A stretch of 64,000 bases of DNA from Pseudeuparius sepicola. Taxonomy: Eukaryota > Arthropoda > Insecta > Coleoptera > Anthribidae. Location: assembly GCA_963920635.1 (NCBI GenBank), contig OY987305.1:9215153-9279152 (forward strand), given 5' to 3'. Within the stretch, counting starts at the first letter, position 1; each line of letters begins with the position of its first letter. The position numbers and the translations under genes were made by a program. Of the stretch, positions 23,101 through 35,580 are shown one piece after another. The notes beneath the pieces are model-generated. The model had not been told where the DNA came from. It made no database searches and saw only the letters and a program-made list of their open reading frames with translations.

Positions 23101-25755
23101 AAAATTACTAAAATTCCATCTTCATTTCATCCATGTTAAGACCAAACATTATTTTTTCTCATATTCTTGATTTTGTGTAACCTACAAACAAACAAAAATC
23201 ATCGACTTTAATCAAAGAATGTACTACTTCGGTATGAAGAAATCGAGATTTACTCAGCATGCAATCCAATAAAGCTATAGACATAATGTCTGTCATTTTG
23301 TATATAAAATTTTGCACTTGAAAATAACACCTAATTCAAAATCGTGACTTTCAGGTATTTTCTAATAAATTAATTTTGCTATATACAACCTTCAGTAAAT
23401 CGTACATTGTAAGAACTTATTTACCTACATTTCTAGTTACTTGGAAACATAAAACCGAGTTCTTAGCTGGGTAAGCCAGGCGTAAAAATAAAATATAATA
23501 AAATCAATAGAAAAACAACGACAACGTTATTACAAGATATTTTTGCCAAAAGTTATGTATATATTTAAAGTCAGTCGCCTCTACAAATCTTTTATTTTAA
23601 ATGGTTACAGGATCGCAGAAATGATATTGTCACGAATAATAAATTTTCGGTAGATTAGGTACTTTTAAGTTGTTATAATTAGCTTCTGTTACCACCATAA
23701 TAAAGCACCAAAGAGAGCAAAGTTTAAGAATCTTTCAAAAACTGATGATGTAATAAAACAAGAAATAAAAAGTCGCATCAGACAATTGCTCCACGGCATC
23801 GGAATAATTTCGTCCCTAGCTTTATATTTAAATGAAGGTCCATTATTTTTAGTTGCTAAATCACTTACTCTATTGTACGTAGGATTAAACAAGTCGATAA
23901 CTTCCTCATTGTACAGTTCCATAAACTGCACCGAGACTTTAAATTCGGGTGGTAGAATGCCGTATTGTTCGGCCAAATGTATCTTCCTGTTCATGCTATC
24001 GAAAAAGTGGTGGATCGCCCTCGGTATGATGCCCTTCAGCTCTTCCTTACAGACCACCTCGAACCCAGAACCCATGGTGTACGTTTTTCCCGATCCCGTT
24101 TGACCATACGCAAGTACTGTCGCATTATACCTAAAATGATGATCGAGCTAAATTTATGTTCGAGTGAAGGCCATATTTTGAAATTTATACGCATACCCTT
24201 CAAGTGAAGATTCAACTAGAGGCGCAACACATGTTTCGTAAATAGTTTCTTGTGTAGAATCCATATCATAAACATAGTCGTACGTGAACGATTTGTCTTT
24301 GCTTATCGTTACTTGGGGTTCCCCTGGAGTAACAAATGTACAGACTTGACACATATCTATGATTTCGCGTGGAGTCTGTGGCCGTATCCTGAAAACAGTT
24401 GCTTATGAATAAAATGATTATTTTGTACAAGTAAATTTATTCTCGGAGTTTATTTATTCTATCAACAATTTTGTCAAATAGGTCATAGTTTGGTACTATT
24501 GCCGTGGCAACTATTATTGCCATTGTATAAACGGCCGCTCGTTTGAAGGCTGAACATTTTGTAACCAATCACAACATTTGATTTCAGTGAACTATCGACC
24601 TATAATTTCGCGATTTTAAAAATCTCGTATGCACCTCTGGCATAAAGTGTTTTTGACATAAGTACAAATTTGGAAAGGCAGCAATCCACGCCTAGAGCAA
24701 CAAAGTACTGTTTTACGCCCACACCTACTCTCGACATCGATTGTTCTCGGTTTCAGCCTGAATAAAATCATTTCCGTACTTATCAGATAACTCTGGGTCC
24801 TAATTGGGGCTCTTAAAAGATCGATCACCTATTTAGCAAGTCATCAAAACTATATTTGTAAATTGTATAGGCACACTTTCGATGTTCTTTGGTGAAGGTT
24901 TAGGGTATCATCTTTGGCCTCTCAAGGATATTTTATTCGCTTCGGAGATTCAGTGAGAAATATTGAGATTAGTCACATAAGCAATAAATTATTTTTTGCG
25001 TCGAAATATTAAGTAAATAATAGGTATGGGAAAGGCGAAGGATAATTACATATGACATATTAAGGATACTTATAAAGTATATAGATATACTCGATATTAA
25101 ATACGATATGTATAAATACATGGTATTACTCATAGAAAAAAAAGATTTCACCAATAAAGATAAACCTGTCCTTTGTCGTTTACCTAACAAATATGTACCT
25201 TAGATTATTTGTTCAGCATTAGCATACAGAGTATCCCAGAAAAGTGAACACTGCATGTAGGTGTGTGATTTCGAATGATGGGCTATAATTTTCAGAACAA
25301 AACTATGTGCTAGTGACAAAAAACTATTGTTTTGTATTTTTTAACAATAATTAGTCCCAGGATTTAAAAATAACTTAATAAGTTGTGTTTCCGCCTCAAT
25401 GTATTCTATTTCTGTGACAACAGGTTTATTTAATATTTTCTTTTCTAACATTCAAACCAAACAAAATTTGTGTTTAGATGTCTTGCATTTTGTAGGTTTT
25501 CACTTACGACAGACCTACCTTATATGTACAAAATAAACAAATATATACTATTGCACAGGCATAGAAAATATAATTATTATTGTTGAATGCTGAAGTGACC
25601 TTACTCCCAATATCTACCGTGGTCGTGGTGGCAAGTTATTTTCAAGCCACATAAATAGTTCTTCCGGCTTTGCTGGAGATGTATTTTATAAAATCTAAAT
25701 ATAAAATGATATTTTACCTTAGCGCAACTCGAACTGAAGTGTCGTCCTCTTCCAT
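20139..25755 (-). CDS. Klp31E: Kinesin-4 family motor, KIF21 / Klp31E ortholog
   Basis: Seven coding exons on the minus strand: 25755-25718, 24388-24197, 24130-23869, 22887-20952, 20900-20569, 20510-20350, 20292-20139. All junctions are GT-AG and in phase, giving about 1,024 residues. The N-terminal motor has the P-loop GQTGSGKT (about 86-93), switch I SSRSH (216-220) and switch II DLAGSE (257-262), then [16 protein letters not shown] and the KIF21-type neck ARNIKNK. Long coiled coils follow (about 385-790). A tail block [14 protein letters not shown] matches the conserved RRRT segment of KIF21A/B. Vertebrate KIF21 motors walk to plus ends and restrain microtubule growth. The WD40 repeats at the vertebrate C-terminus are absent; the length is near that of fly Klp31E as I recall it. 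The start ATG, in a GGAAAATGG context, directly precedes conserved motor sequence. Confidence 0.92.
22888..23868. other. Kinesin intron 3
   Basis: The donor AGA-GTAAGT at 23,868 reads open for a while past the splice site, so naive frame calling would extend exon 3 by about 60 spurious codons. The acceptor TTATAG lies at 22,888-22,893. Content is AT-rich without recognised elements. Confidence 0.6.
24389..25717. other. Kinesin intron 1
   Basis: An intron of about 1.3 kb between the first two coding exons. Open frames on either strand here show no recognised motifs. No TA-flanked foldback is evident. Confidence 0.6.
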
Positions 25756-26875
25756 TTTCCCGAATTTGTTAAATAAAACTAGAAAACATTACATGTAGTT
25801 CTGCTTCGCGTAACACCTGGCTTAGCATCTACCTACACAAAATAGCAAGCAGGTACCTTATCGCACAAGGTAAAAGGTAAAATACATTTTGATTGTTTGC
25901 GTTAACACAATGAGCCGTTTATGTGTTTTAATTCAGGACTTCGCCAGGGCATATATGTGAATGTGTTTGTTTTATAAATAAGTGCACACCGCGAAAGACT
26001 GGAGACCGTAGAATACAACCATGAGGTACACCATACACTTTACTGAACACGACTCGGTGTTGAGCACAATATCTGGCGCAGAGTTGCCAGATGGTTAATC
26101 ATTCTTGTCCCCAATACTGGTGACAATTCTCGGAAATATATACACAAATTTATACATTTTTCAAAGTTAAAATAAACTGGAGTCAAACAATAATAATATT
26201 TAATTATTCTGATCTTATCTCTGAAATAATGCACATAAACATAAACCCGATTATATAGCACCACAATCATGTTAAAGAGAGAAAACAACCCCTGTGGATT
26301 TGCTCAAAAGCAATCCAAACATCACTCTTCTTTGATTATGACATTGTACCTATAGTAAAATCGGGAGAAGCGCATCTACTTTTTTACACCACATACATTG
26401 TAATCTATTTCACTATAAAAGATTGCTTATAAGCAAAGGTGTATATATTTTGTTTGTTAAAATATCAAAAAGTTAATAACCATTTGCTAATAAGAGCACA
26501 TACATACAATGAAAAATACTAAGCAGCTAGTATACAATCTGTCTACTTTAAGGGCTTACCGCCCTTGTAAAATCTTTATTTTTTGACAGATTTTAATAAA
26601 CTTTTTTTTGTTAGATATAGGTAGGTATTTAAAATGCGCATTCAGTGAGTGAGTTAGTTTATTCTTGTGTTGTAATAATAATAATAAGTTTTATTTGTTT
26701 ATCTACATATTCTAAGCAATAGAGAAATAAACACAAAAATATAATAAGTTATAAAGCTGAAAACCATAGAAGCAGTGACCAATATTGCTTGTACGTGGTA
26801 AATATATTTCTTAACCTAAGGTTTAAGATTTTTAATAACAACCTAAAACTATTTAAAATAAGAAATCAGTAAAAA
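25756..26875. other. Kinesin 5' flank and intergenic DNA
   Basis: The kinesin promoter or 5' UTR should lie here (minus strand, upstream of 25,755), but I see no clear core promoter motif. The rest is AT-rich without supported genes. Confidence 0.35.
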
Positions 26876-27382
26876 TAGGCGGTGGTAGTTGGATGGGGTA
26901 ATTATTTCATGGCCTGCTATGATTTTATAAAATAGCTCATTTTCAAGAAACCTTATTAGGGATTTTTTACGACAAAATGGTATTAAGAAAACTTGTTCAG
27001 AATGAAAAACTGAGTAGAACTGCAAAATTTCAAAAGTCTAAACCTACTTTGATTTTTAGCTTTTTCGCCTTTTTCTCCCACTTTTTTCTTAGAAATGTGT
27101 CCTTTCCGGAGCTTTCACGTCAAAATATTATTAAGGTAACTTGATCATCGTGAAAAAATAAAATTTTGACGTGAAAGCTCCAGACAGAACACATAATTCT
27201 AAAAATCAAAGTAGGCCTAGCCTTTTGCAATTTTGCGAATCTACTCAGTTTTTCATTCTGAACAAGTTTTCTTAATAACATTTTGTCGTAAAAAATCCCT
27301 AATGGGGTTTCTTGAAAATTTGCGATTTTAAAAAATCAAAGCAGGCCATAAAATAATTACCCCATCCAAATACCACCGCCTA
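26876..27382. mobile_element. Foldback MITE, TAGGCGGTGG family
   Basis: Starts TAGGCGGTGGTAG and ends as the complement CCACCGCCTA. Arms of about 250 bp pair well. Each contains GGATGGGGTAATTATTT outside and the CTTTCACGTCAAAAT segment near the centre. That inner segment also recurs near 4,470 and 12,800, so this is a multi-copy family in the window. No transposase. Confidence 0.8.
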
Positions 27383-28321
27383 TGAGATACTCTCCCTTGG
27401 TACTACCTATAAAAAAATAGAGATCATTTGTTTTCCTTGCCCTTCATATATTTCTGAGGTGTCCAGTATCAAATTGGGACACACTGTACAGTACTAGAAA
27501 AAACTGACTACAGATTCTTTAGGATGACTCAAAACCCATCTGTAATAATTTTAAATTTTTTTAATTCCAGAATTGTTTTGATTATTATTGGACTTTAAAT
27601 TTTACAACTTTTCCATCATTTTATAAAAAATGTAAGTACATATTGATTTAGACAAATTTGTTAAAACGTTAATAAACAATGAGGAATATATTTTTGTCCT
27701 TATTTTAAAACAATAAAAATTGGCACAGATAGGTTTTAAATACTCACGAATCTCTCTAATTTATTTTTTTCTGAAAAATTCTCTAATAATACTTTTTGGA
27801 ATTTGAGCTCGTAAATAAGTGGTCCAATTAACTGAAGGCGCATTTAGAATACTTACTTAACAAAAGAAGTTGATCAAAATCGGTCAACAAATAATTATTT
27901 TACAAGGGTGGTAAGTCCGTAACATGGGCACAAACTGTATATGTGTTACATTTTTGATTGGTTGGAAGAAATTAATTTTGAAGTTCTTCTAACAGCACTA
28001 TCTGATTTATCTACATTTTCCGGTGGATTTTGCTCAAAAGCAATCCGAACAATAGTTAAGAAACACAGTAGCGTTGGGTTCAGTCAACGACAGTAGGTTT
28101 AATTTTAAAGTGCGGAATTTTATTTATAAATTCCTGTTCTACAAGATTTATCTGGCGCTTTGGCATCATTGAGAGGAAAGTTGTGTTTACTCGATTACTT
28201 ACCTAGCAATAAATATGACGATATACGGAGATATATCTCCATCTCTCTGTGACGCTGTATAATTAGACAGGTAGATTATTTAATTATACGAAATATTCGA
28301 CTAGTTATATATATGTATATA
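27383..28321. other. AT-rich stretch with a solo MITE end
   Basis: ATTGGGACACACTGTACAG near 27,473 resembles one CAGTGTG-family terminus. No gene supported. Confidence 0.35.
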
Positions 28322-29254
28322 CAGTGTGACCCATTTGTTTTGGGGTCAGTCTGTAAAAAGTGTATCAATCGTGCGATTTGGCTGATTTTTTTTTTTAAAT
28401 TGTAGAGCTCGATGAATTGCACATTTTGAACAAAAATTGCCTGGTTCGCATAAAATCCAAAGCCTACTGTGACCGTTTTTATGAGCAAAATTTTAAGAAA
28501 CCATATTAGCGTTTTTTTTTGAAAAAATCTGTGTGCGCCAATGGATTGAGCACCCCTCGAAATGGGTATGTACAAAATTTCATCAAAATATTTCAAGTAA
28601 TAACGATTTTGTAGAAAAATTAAAAATGCAGCCAAGGTACGTCTTTATTTTCAAAAATTCAAAGTTGGCCATGGAAAATAATTGAATTGTAATAATACAA
28701 CCTTATGCTTATAAACACAAAACATAAAAACAATTAAAATTATAAAATTTTCGTTGTCGCCCACGAGTCGAACAATTTCTATTTTGTCTCTTATGCTTAA
28801 ATATTCCATAATTATGATAATTAATTGTATTGAGCACAAACAATTTCTGAACTCAATTTAGACAGTTTGACACTTAATAAAAGTAAACAATTCAATTATT
28901 TTCCATGGCCAACTTTGAATTTTTGAAAATAAAGACGTACCTTGGCTGCATTTTTAATTTTTCTACAAAATCGTTATTACTTGAAATATTTTGATGAAAT
29001 TTTGTACATACCCATTTCGAGGGGTGCTCAATCCATTGGCGCACACAGATTTTTTCAAAAAAAAACGCTAATATGGTTTCTTAAAATTTTGCTCATAAAA
29101 ACGGTCATAGTAGGCTTTGGATTTTATGCGAACCAGGCAATTTTTGTTCAAAATGTGCAGTTCATCGAGCTCTACAATTTAAAAAAAAAATCAGCCAAAT
29201 CGCACGATTGATACACTTTTTACAGACTGACCCCAAAACAAATGGGTCACACTG
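28322..29254. mobile_element. Nearly perfect TA-flanked palindromic MITE
   Basis: Starts CAGTGTGACCCATTTG after TA (28,320-28,321) and ends CAAATGGGTCACACTG before TA (29,255-29,256). The arms of about 350 bp are almost identical; the same roughly 90-codon frame appears as a mirror image on both strands (28,276-28,635 minus and 28,942-29,211 plus). The spacer is about 220 bp, AT-rich, without a transposase. High arm identity suggests recent activity or gene conversion. Confidence 0.88.
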
Positions 29255-29494
29255 TATGGTAATGCAAATTCCATTCTCCGTATGGAATATCCCAAAAAAA
29301 ATAAACACTGACGATAAAGACAAAAAATTACGATAGATAGGTTTTATTATTGTGACGTAATGCTGTTAAAAAATGAAGAAGGGGTACCTATATATGAATT
29401 TTCCGAATAATAATCCAAATGTACCTACTTAATTTTGACCAGTTCAAAATATTTTAAGTTTCTTTTAATTGATGATTTCAAGAACACCGCAACT

Positions 29495-29956
29495 TAGGGC
29501 CGTAGAAAAGGGGGGGGGGGGGGGTTAGAAAAATAAGAGAAGGAAATAGAAACATATTGGTGATGTAATTTTATTATTTTCTATGTCTCAGTTTAATTAT
29601 TTATCCTATAAATTTTTAGAAAATAATCTTGAGCTCACCACGAAATAAATTTCTGTAGGTAACCTATAGATATAATTATGTGGCCCTTTGAGAGGAGATG
29701 ATAATGTATAGGAGGTGGAAAACATTTATATGCACTACAAGAGGTATTAAACAAACCTATTTGAAAAGTATTTAAATCAAAGAATGATTTGAATAGATCA
29801 ATTTTGGCATGTCCAATGATTTATTTTAAATCAAAGATACTTTGTGTGTTGAAATGATTTATCCTGCAATAAATCATTCATGCGGCGCAATTATATGTAC
29901 CTACTTTTTTAATTTATGACCCCCCCCCCCCCATAGACAGCCTATCTACGGCCCTA
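29495..29956. mobile_element. MITE with TAGGGCCGTAGA ends and G/C runs
   Basis: TAGGGCCGTAGA at the left and TCTACGGCCCTA at the right form a 12-bp inverted repeat. Inside the left end is a run of about 14 G and inside the right end a run of about 14 C. The interior is AT-rich. No clear target duplication was found. The termini resemble the hAT-like element at 10,336. Confidence 0.65.
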
Positions 29957-31019
29957 CGGTAATTCATGAATTAAGTTTATATTGTATAGATTGTAGATTA
30001 ACCATATAAAAAAATGCTACTATGCGTTTATATTCTTTTAGGGCAACGGAATAAAAATGATATCCATTTTGTGAAAATCAAACCATATGGACCTCAATAT
30101 TTTTTCTTGATCGTCTATAGTATTATTATAGCTGTCTTATGATTTATGATACTTTTGTTTCCTCTCTGAACACTAAGAAATACTTAGGGCAAACTGTATT
30201 TTTGAAAAATACTAATTTAAATAATTTCGGAATTGCCAGCGCCATCTGTTACCCAGAGTTTTAACTATAAGGGAGCGGTCTTGTATTAAAGCGAGCGTAC
30301 ACAGGCACCTACTGCCCACAGCCCACTACTTTGAATTGAAGCCTGTCAGAGAAACATAACCTAAAACACCCCACTGTGACATGACGTCAACTTGACACCC
30401 TAAGTTTTGTTTTTAGTACCTATTGAGATAATAAGTAGTTTATTGTAAGTATTGTTGTTAAGTCTTATTATTTATTAAAAACCTCATACGATACGTGGAA
30501 GATACCGAAACGAAAAGTCATGTTTTATTGATACAAGTGTTTATTTTTTGCTAGTTGTGGGGAAGGAACTGTGTACAATAAAAGTAAATAAGTAATAAAA
30601 ATTAATATTACTGGTAAGTAAGGTTGTTTATTGAGTTGAATAATACATTATAAACATTGTGGATTGGTGTACTTTTATTCGCTACTCTACGAAGCTTCGC
30701 TACTGGTTTTTCGGTTTAAATTCAGTTTATCGGAGACGTTTAGAAACCTCTGCTTAAAAGTGCCTCAAGTATTTGATACAAAATACAACACAAAAACAGG
30801 AGAAACTGCATAGGTATGTAATATCTTATTTTCTCAATTATTATTGTGCCCATTGTGAATTTTGATAGTGTGCGAGTCTCGTTACGAGCAATTTAATATT
30901 TATTTTATAATATCTAGCTTGTTTTTATTAATAGATAATGTTTGGCAGCAAAGATAAATATTGTTATTTCAAAAGTAACTATTGGAATTAGTGCATCTAC
31001 TAACAGTTAACAATATAAT
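29957..31019. other. Unique AT-rich stretch with possible 5' exons
   Basis: Few repeats are seen. Several good plus-strand donors occur (for example ACTG-GTAAGTAAG near 30,612 and CATAG-GTATGT near 30,812), so untranslated exons of a plus-strand gene are possible. This is inference only. Confidence 0.25.
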
Positions 31020-32296
31020 ATGGAAAGAAAACCAACATCAAGTCACTGGTAAGTACAAAGCAAAATCCAAATTTTAATATAGACCGATATTATTACTTTT
31101 CTTAAATATAATGTTACTTGTGATGTGGATATCAAAATGGACCTTTTGCAATTTTTATATCTTACATAACTCTAGTTAATGCGTGTTGAATGGTAGGTAT
31201 ATGTAATTTCCTGTTTTAGTTTTTACTTTCGTATTTTTTGGAATTGCTAATTGTAACTGGTTGCTTTTAAGGAAGTAGAGACGAATGAAATTTTATTTTA
31301 TAAATTAAATGCAAGGTGCCAAAAATGACGGTACCTATATCCTACTATGTAATACACTTAGGTATATTTCACATTTTACTTTTAACTTATGATTTAATTT
31401 GAATTATAATAACCTTGTTTTAATGAACTGGGACAATCTACCACTATAAGTACATAAAATATAAATTTCCCAAGGATTTCATCACATAGGTCTAGTCCGT
31501 GTAGTCAAATTAATTTAAAATAATTTATTAGTATCAGTGTTGACAAAGGTTGCTTTCAACTTTTACAGATTCGATGTAGTTGAGAAACTGAACAAATAAT
31601 AGATTCATTGGAAATCTATACTGTGTGTAATTAAAAAACCATTTCCTTTATCGCAAATACAATGAACAATTGTATGCACAAAACTATGCTTGAATAAAAA
31701 TTAAGTGGTTTAGATCTTGAGTGATTTTTGTTGAACCTATACTCTTCTTTTCACCATACAACAACTTTTAAGGTGTAAATTTTAGAGTTTAGTTACAATT
31801 TTATTTTACAAAAAATGTACACCTGTTAGTATCGTACATGGAGTAACAAATCTTATCAGTAAGCGCTGCTTTGTAAAAATCAAGTCTCGTGTAATTCATA
31901 TAAGTAAACAAATTTTATGAACACAGTTTGAGGGCAATTTCATACATTAAAACGAAAATCAATTTTTAATATTTCCATATCTGCCCATTCAGTGAAGTGG
32001 GAAAAATATCTAGAATTTGCAATTGCATTGCTTCCGAGGATTGCAATAGAGAAATGAATTATAATGGAGCGAAATGTAGGAGGAAATGTAGATATTTTGT
32101 GTTATATGCAAATTTAAATTTGATTATTAGATTTCGACGCATTTTAGCAGGCAAGTCACTTTTTTGTTTACACTATCGTCAGTGCTACGATAAATTAAAG
32201 CAAGTTTTATTTTTAATTAGAAAATGGTTTAAAAGAAGCAGCATTTTAAGAGAAAACGAAGAATGGCAAAATTGGATAAATATGTGGATTCAGTAA
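31020..32296 (+). CDS. Candidate two-exon small gene, unrecognised
   Basis: A short exon 31,020-31,048 (ATG, reading MERKPTSSH) follows an acceptor-like CTACTAACAG and ends at the donor GTAAGTAC. A second exon could start at 31,993 after CCATTCAG, keep the frame and run open to a stop at 32,296. The product would be about 111 residues, Cys- and Arg/Lys-rich (CNCIASEDCN, CRRKCRY), ending EEWQNWINMWIQ. I recognise no family. The splice sites fit and the frame is kept, but a kept frame happens by chance one time in three, so confidence is low. The stretch could instead be non-coding 5' sequence of Endophilin A. Confidence 0.2.
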
Positions 32297-34403
32297 TTAA
32301 CAAATGTGTCTGTTTTTTAAAAGGCAGACGATATAGTTGTTATTAAGTTACTATCAGTGCCTTGCGTTGGCGGTGAATTATTTTATATCAGTGCAATATC
32401 GTTTCGTCTCCTGATAATATTTTTCATTCTGCCGTTTAGTGCTGACCCCTGCGCCGAATCACAGTTTATTTAATTTAAGTGTCGACTTTCAATTTCCGCG
32501 TGTCAAAATAATCCCTTTGTTGTAATTCGACTTTTTCTTTGTCTATTTTGTTTAAGCTTAATATACGGCATATTATATCATATCGACCGGTGCGCAGATG
32601 GTATGCGCGAAATTCATTCATTTCTCAACATCAATACTTACAGTGTTGGAGCGGATCTCATCCACATTTCTGTGTTCACGTTACCATCTTCAGTGAGTAA
32701 CATTGCCGGAAATAGTTGCAATTTTGACATTTCGTTTCGTCGGTATTTCGTGCATCCTCTGGTACGTACCCAAAGCGCTGCCCTGCAAATAATTTTCAGG
32801 ATTTCAGGCGCTAGCTAAGTGTGTGTTGGGGGGATCCGCTGAAACTGATTCGATGTCAGCTTTGTAACAAAATTTGTCCTAAATCAATTTTCTACTACTT
32901 AATAGTGATGTTACATTCCAGTTTTAACGTTTTTAGTTAAAAAAATATTAATTTACGCTTTGTGGAAGCATAATAGTGTCTAAAATATATCGCCGACTTA
33001 AAGGAAAGTAATATTATGTAACGTGATTTCTTACTAAATTTTGAAAATATTAAGAATGTTTGGAATATTCAAAATCTTTTCTAGCAACATTATTATTTAA
33101 CTAAAATAATAGTTTCTAAATTAAAATTTTAATTGGGATTGCATTAAAATTGCACGTTTTTAGGAGAATATTATTTGAAATTTAGATTAATTACTAAATT
33201 AGTTGGTCAAACTGTTGTAGATATTCCTTTCTTTTCAATACATGTTGGGGTTAATTAACGTAAATATACTCAATTAATCTAAAACACAATGTCTTCCGGC
33301 TGTATTATCCAGTAACATAAGCTCTTACTTTCCTTTTATCCTCCAGGATTTTGCTTGTGCTGACATTGCGTGCTCATTTAATCTTCTGTTTCTCTGTTCT
33401 GGAGAACCTTCGTCATCGTCTTGTTTTTTGAATTAAAACTTCGCGAATCGAGTTTGTTTGTGCTCGCGAAAATAGAATTGGCTTATTACAAGAATGTATA
33501 ACATTATTTGGAAAGGGGAAACAGAAAAAGAGCTGTTTTTTTGCGAGCGCGCCCTTTTTACGTTTTCCAGATTTTCCCCCTATATTGTGTAGACCGGCCA
33601 AACTTCGTTCAAATATGTGTCGGTGTCAAAACTTTTTTAATAATGCCCCCTTTTAGTACGCTTTGAGAATTATATCGCTGCCGCAAAATTGGTGAGATGT
33701 TTCACACTTATTAGTAAATAGAAAATAGATAAGTACCTATGCTGTTTTGCAGATTTTGTCTTATCGAGTGGAAATATATAACTGAATTTACCTTTTATAA
33801 TTTAGATTAAATTTCTAAAATACGGCAGACTGCAAGTTTGGACAAGGAAATTTTGACATATCACTTAGTTTCTAAAAATTTCTGTAGTATTTTATTTATA
33901 TTTCTTAAAAACTTTGCAATATATATAAAAATTTTGAGACTACATTGTCAATTATAATTTTTCTAAGCTTGAAATTTCAAATCAAGTCAATTCCAACACA
34001 AACACAACATTTCTTGTCTAGTTACTCGACATTTTATAAAATCCGTTGTAATAATTTATAAAATAAAATACTAACAAACAATAATCAAAGTAGCAATGAT
34101 TGGCTTTTTAAATATTTTTCATATATTTTTTAATAAAGGTAGTTTACTCGTCTAGTAGCCTCTATATAAAATTTGGTTTTTTGCAATTAATTTCTTTAAT
34201 ACTAAACTTTATTATTATTATTTTTTAATTTTGAAAACAACCGTTTGATAGCCGTACATACAAATAAGGAACGACTTTCTTAAAAATAATCTTAAGAAAT
34301 TCTTCTTTTAAACGTTTTAAAAATTGTAGTAAAACCGTGCATTTTTGGAGAAAATTTTATAAAAGAAAGTCGTTCTAACTTTGGGAAAAGCAGGTCAGTC
34401 CAT
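32297..34403. other. Possible Endophilin A promoter / 5' non-coding exon region
   Basis: The block 32,400-32,830 is GC-richer than its surroundings and largely repeat-free. CATCTTCA-GTGAGTAAC near 32,690 is a usable donor that could join the acceptor at 36,540-36,541 just upstream of the Endophilin A start. The rest (33,000-34,400) is AT-rich without recognised structure. Confidence 0.25.
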
Positions 34404-35580
34404 TAAAAGTTCAGATTCTATCAATATCCAAGATGTTAAACTATACTTAAAAAAATGAATTTTATTAATAACTTCTTTATCTTAAGAATCACCCAAATCT
34501 TCTAATATCTCATTTTAGGTTAGGCAAAATACGAGATTGTGCTTTATCGAAAACTCCTATAAATTTGGGCTCCATATTTCGAAAAATACTAAAATATTTT
34601 TAGAGAGGCCTAAAATAATAAATAGCCAAATAAGTTGCAGTATCTCGAAAACCAAATGCTAAATGAAAATTTCACGAGAATCAAAAAATTACTGAAAATT
34701 AACCCTGGATCTATGAAATGAGTCATTTAAGTAAACCACAGCCGTGCGCGGAAAAAGTTTGGGAGTCAACGGATATACATTACCCCCTTTTATTTCCTTG
34801 TTTTTTGTACTAGAATTAGATAAAAATATTTTTTCGTGCTCTCTCCTGCGTAAATACAGTTGCCTTGTTAGTTTGGAACAAAAAATATTGCTTGTTTGTA
34901 AAAAATTAAATTTGACGAAAAAATAATTTATTAAAAAAAATCCAAAGAAAAAATAGATTTTACATTAGGCCTCTAGGTAACTCCCAAATATGTAGAAGCT
35001 AGGTTTTTGTTTTCGTGGCGGTCATGGCACATGGATTTGATTGATATATTGATGAATAAATCATAATTAAAGAAGTTAAAATCAAGTATATTTTCCAAGG
35101 GGGATCGACAGAATGCAGTGGAATCCCGATTTATTTCTTTAAATAATTTTTTAAATTGATGACTTTTTCTTTAAATATTTTTTTAAATACATGATTTTTT
35201 CGTCAAATTTATTTTTTTACAAACACCCTGTATGAGATAGACTAGCTATAATACGTGTAATAATACCTCAGGCAATGCTTAATCGATTTGCAAAAAAGGC
35301 CACCATTTAGCATTTGGTTTTCGAGATACTGCAACTTATTTGGCTATTTATTATTTTAGACCTCTCTAAAAATATTTTAGTATTTTTCGAAATATCGAGC
35401 CCATATGTATAGGAGTTTTTGATAAAGCACAATCTCGTATTTTGCCTAACCTAAAATGAGATATTAAAAGACTTGGGTGATTTTTAAGAAGATAAAGAAG
35501 GTATTAATAAAATTCGTTTTTTTAAGTAAAGTTTAACATCTTGGATATGATAGAATCCGTGGTTTATACTCTGGAAAATC
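34404..35580. repeat. Foldback element, about 265-bp arms
   Basis: The arm 34,410-34,690 (containing AGATTGTGCTTTATCGAAAAC and CAGTATCTCGAAAACCAAATGC) recurs inverted at 35,305-35,570. The arms differ by scattered substitutions. The spacer of about 600 bp has no recognised gene. A CGCCCTGTATAAC motif at 35,616 may be the true outer end on the right; the left end is unclear. Confidence 0.7.

Noticed and set aside
23689..23868. Extension of kinesin exon 3 past the donor
   Set aside because: AGA-GTAAGT is a strong donor and the next conserved block (IHEDSSGG) is in the next exon; the extension is intron read-through.
23786..24207. Plus-strand frames opposite the kinesin motor exon
   Set aside because: Antisense shadows of the conserved motor-coding sequence.
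28276..29211. Two identical open frames of about 90-119 codons on opposite strands
   Set aside because: They are the two arms of one palindromic MITE; no family similarity or start context supports a gene.
34744..34926. 60-codon frame inside the foldback spacer
   Set aside because: AT-rich chance frame without motifs.
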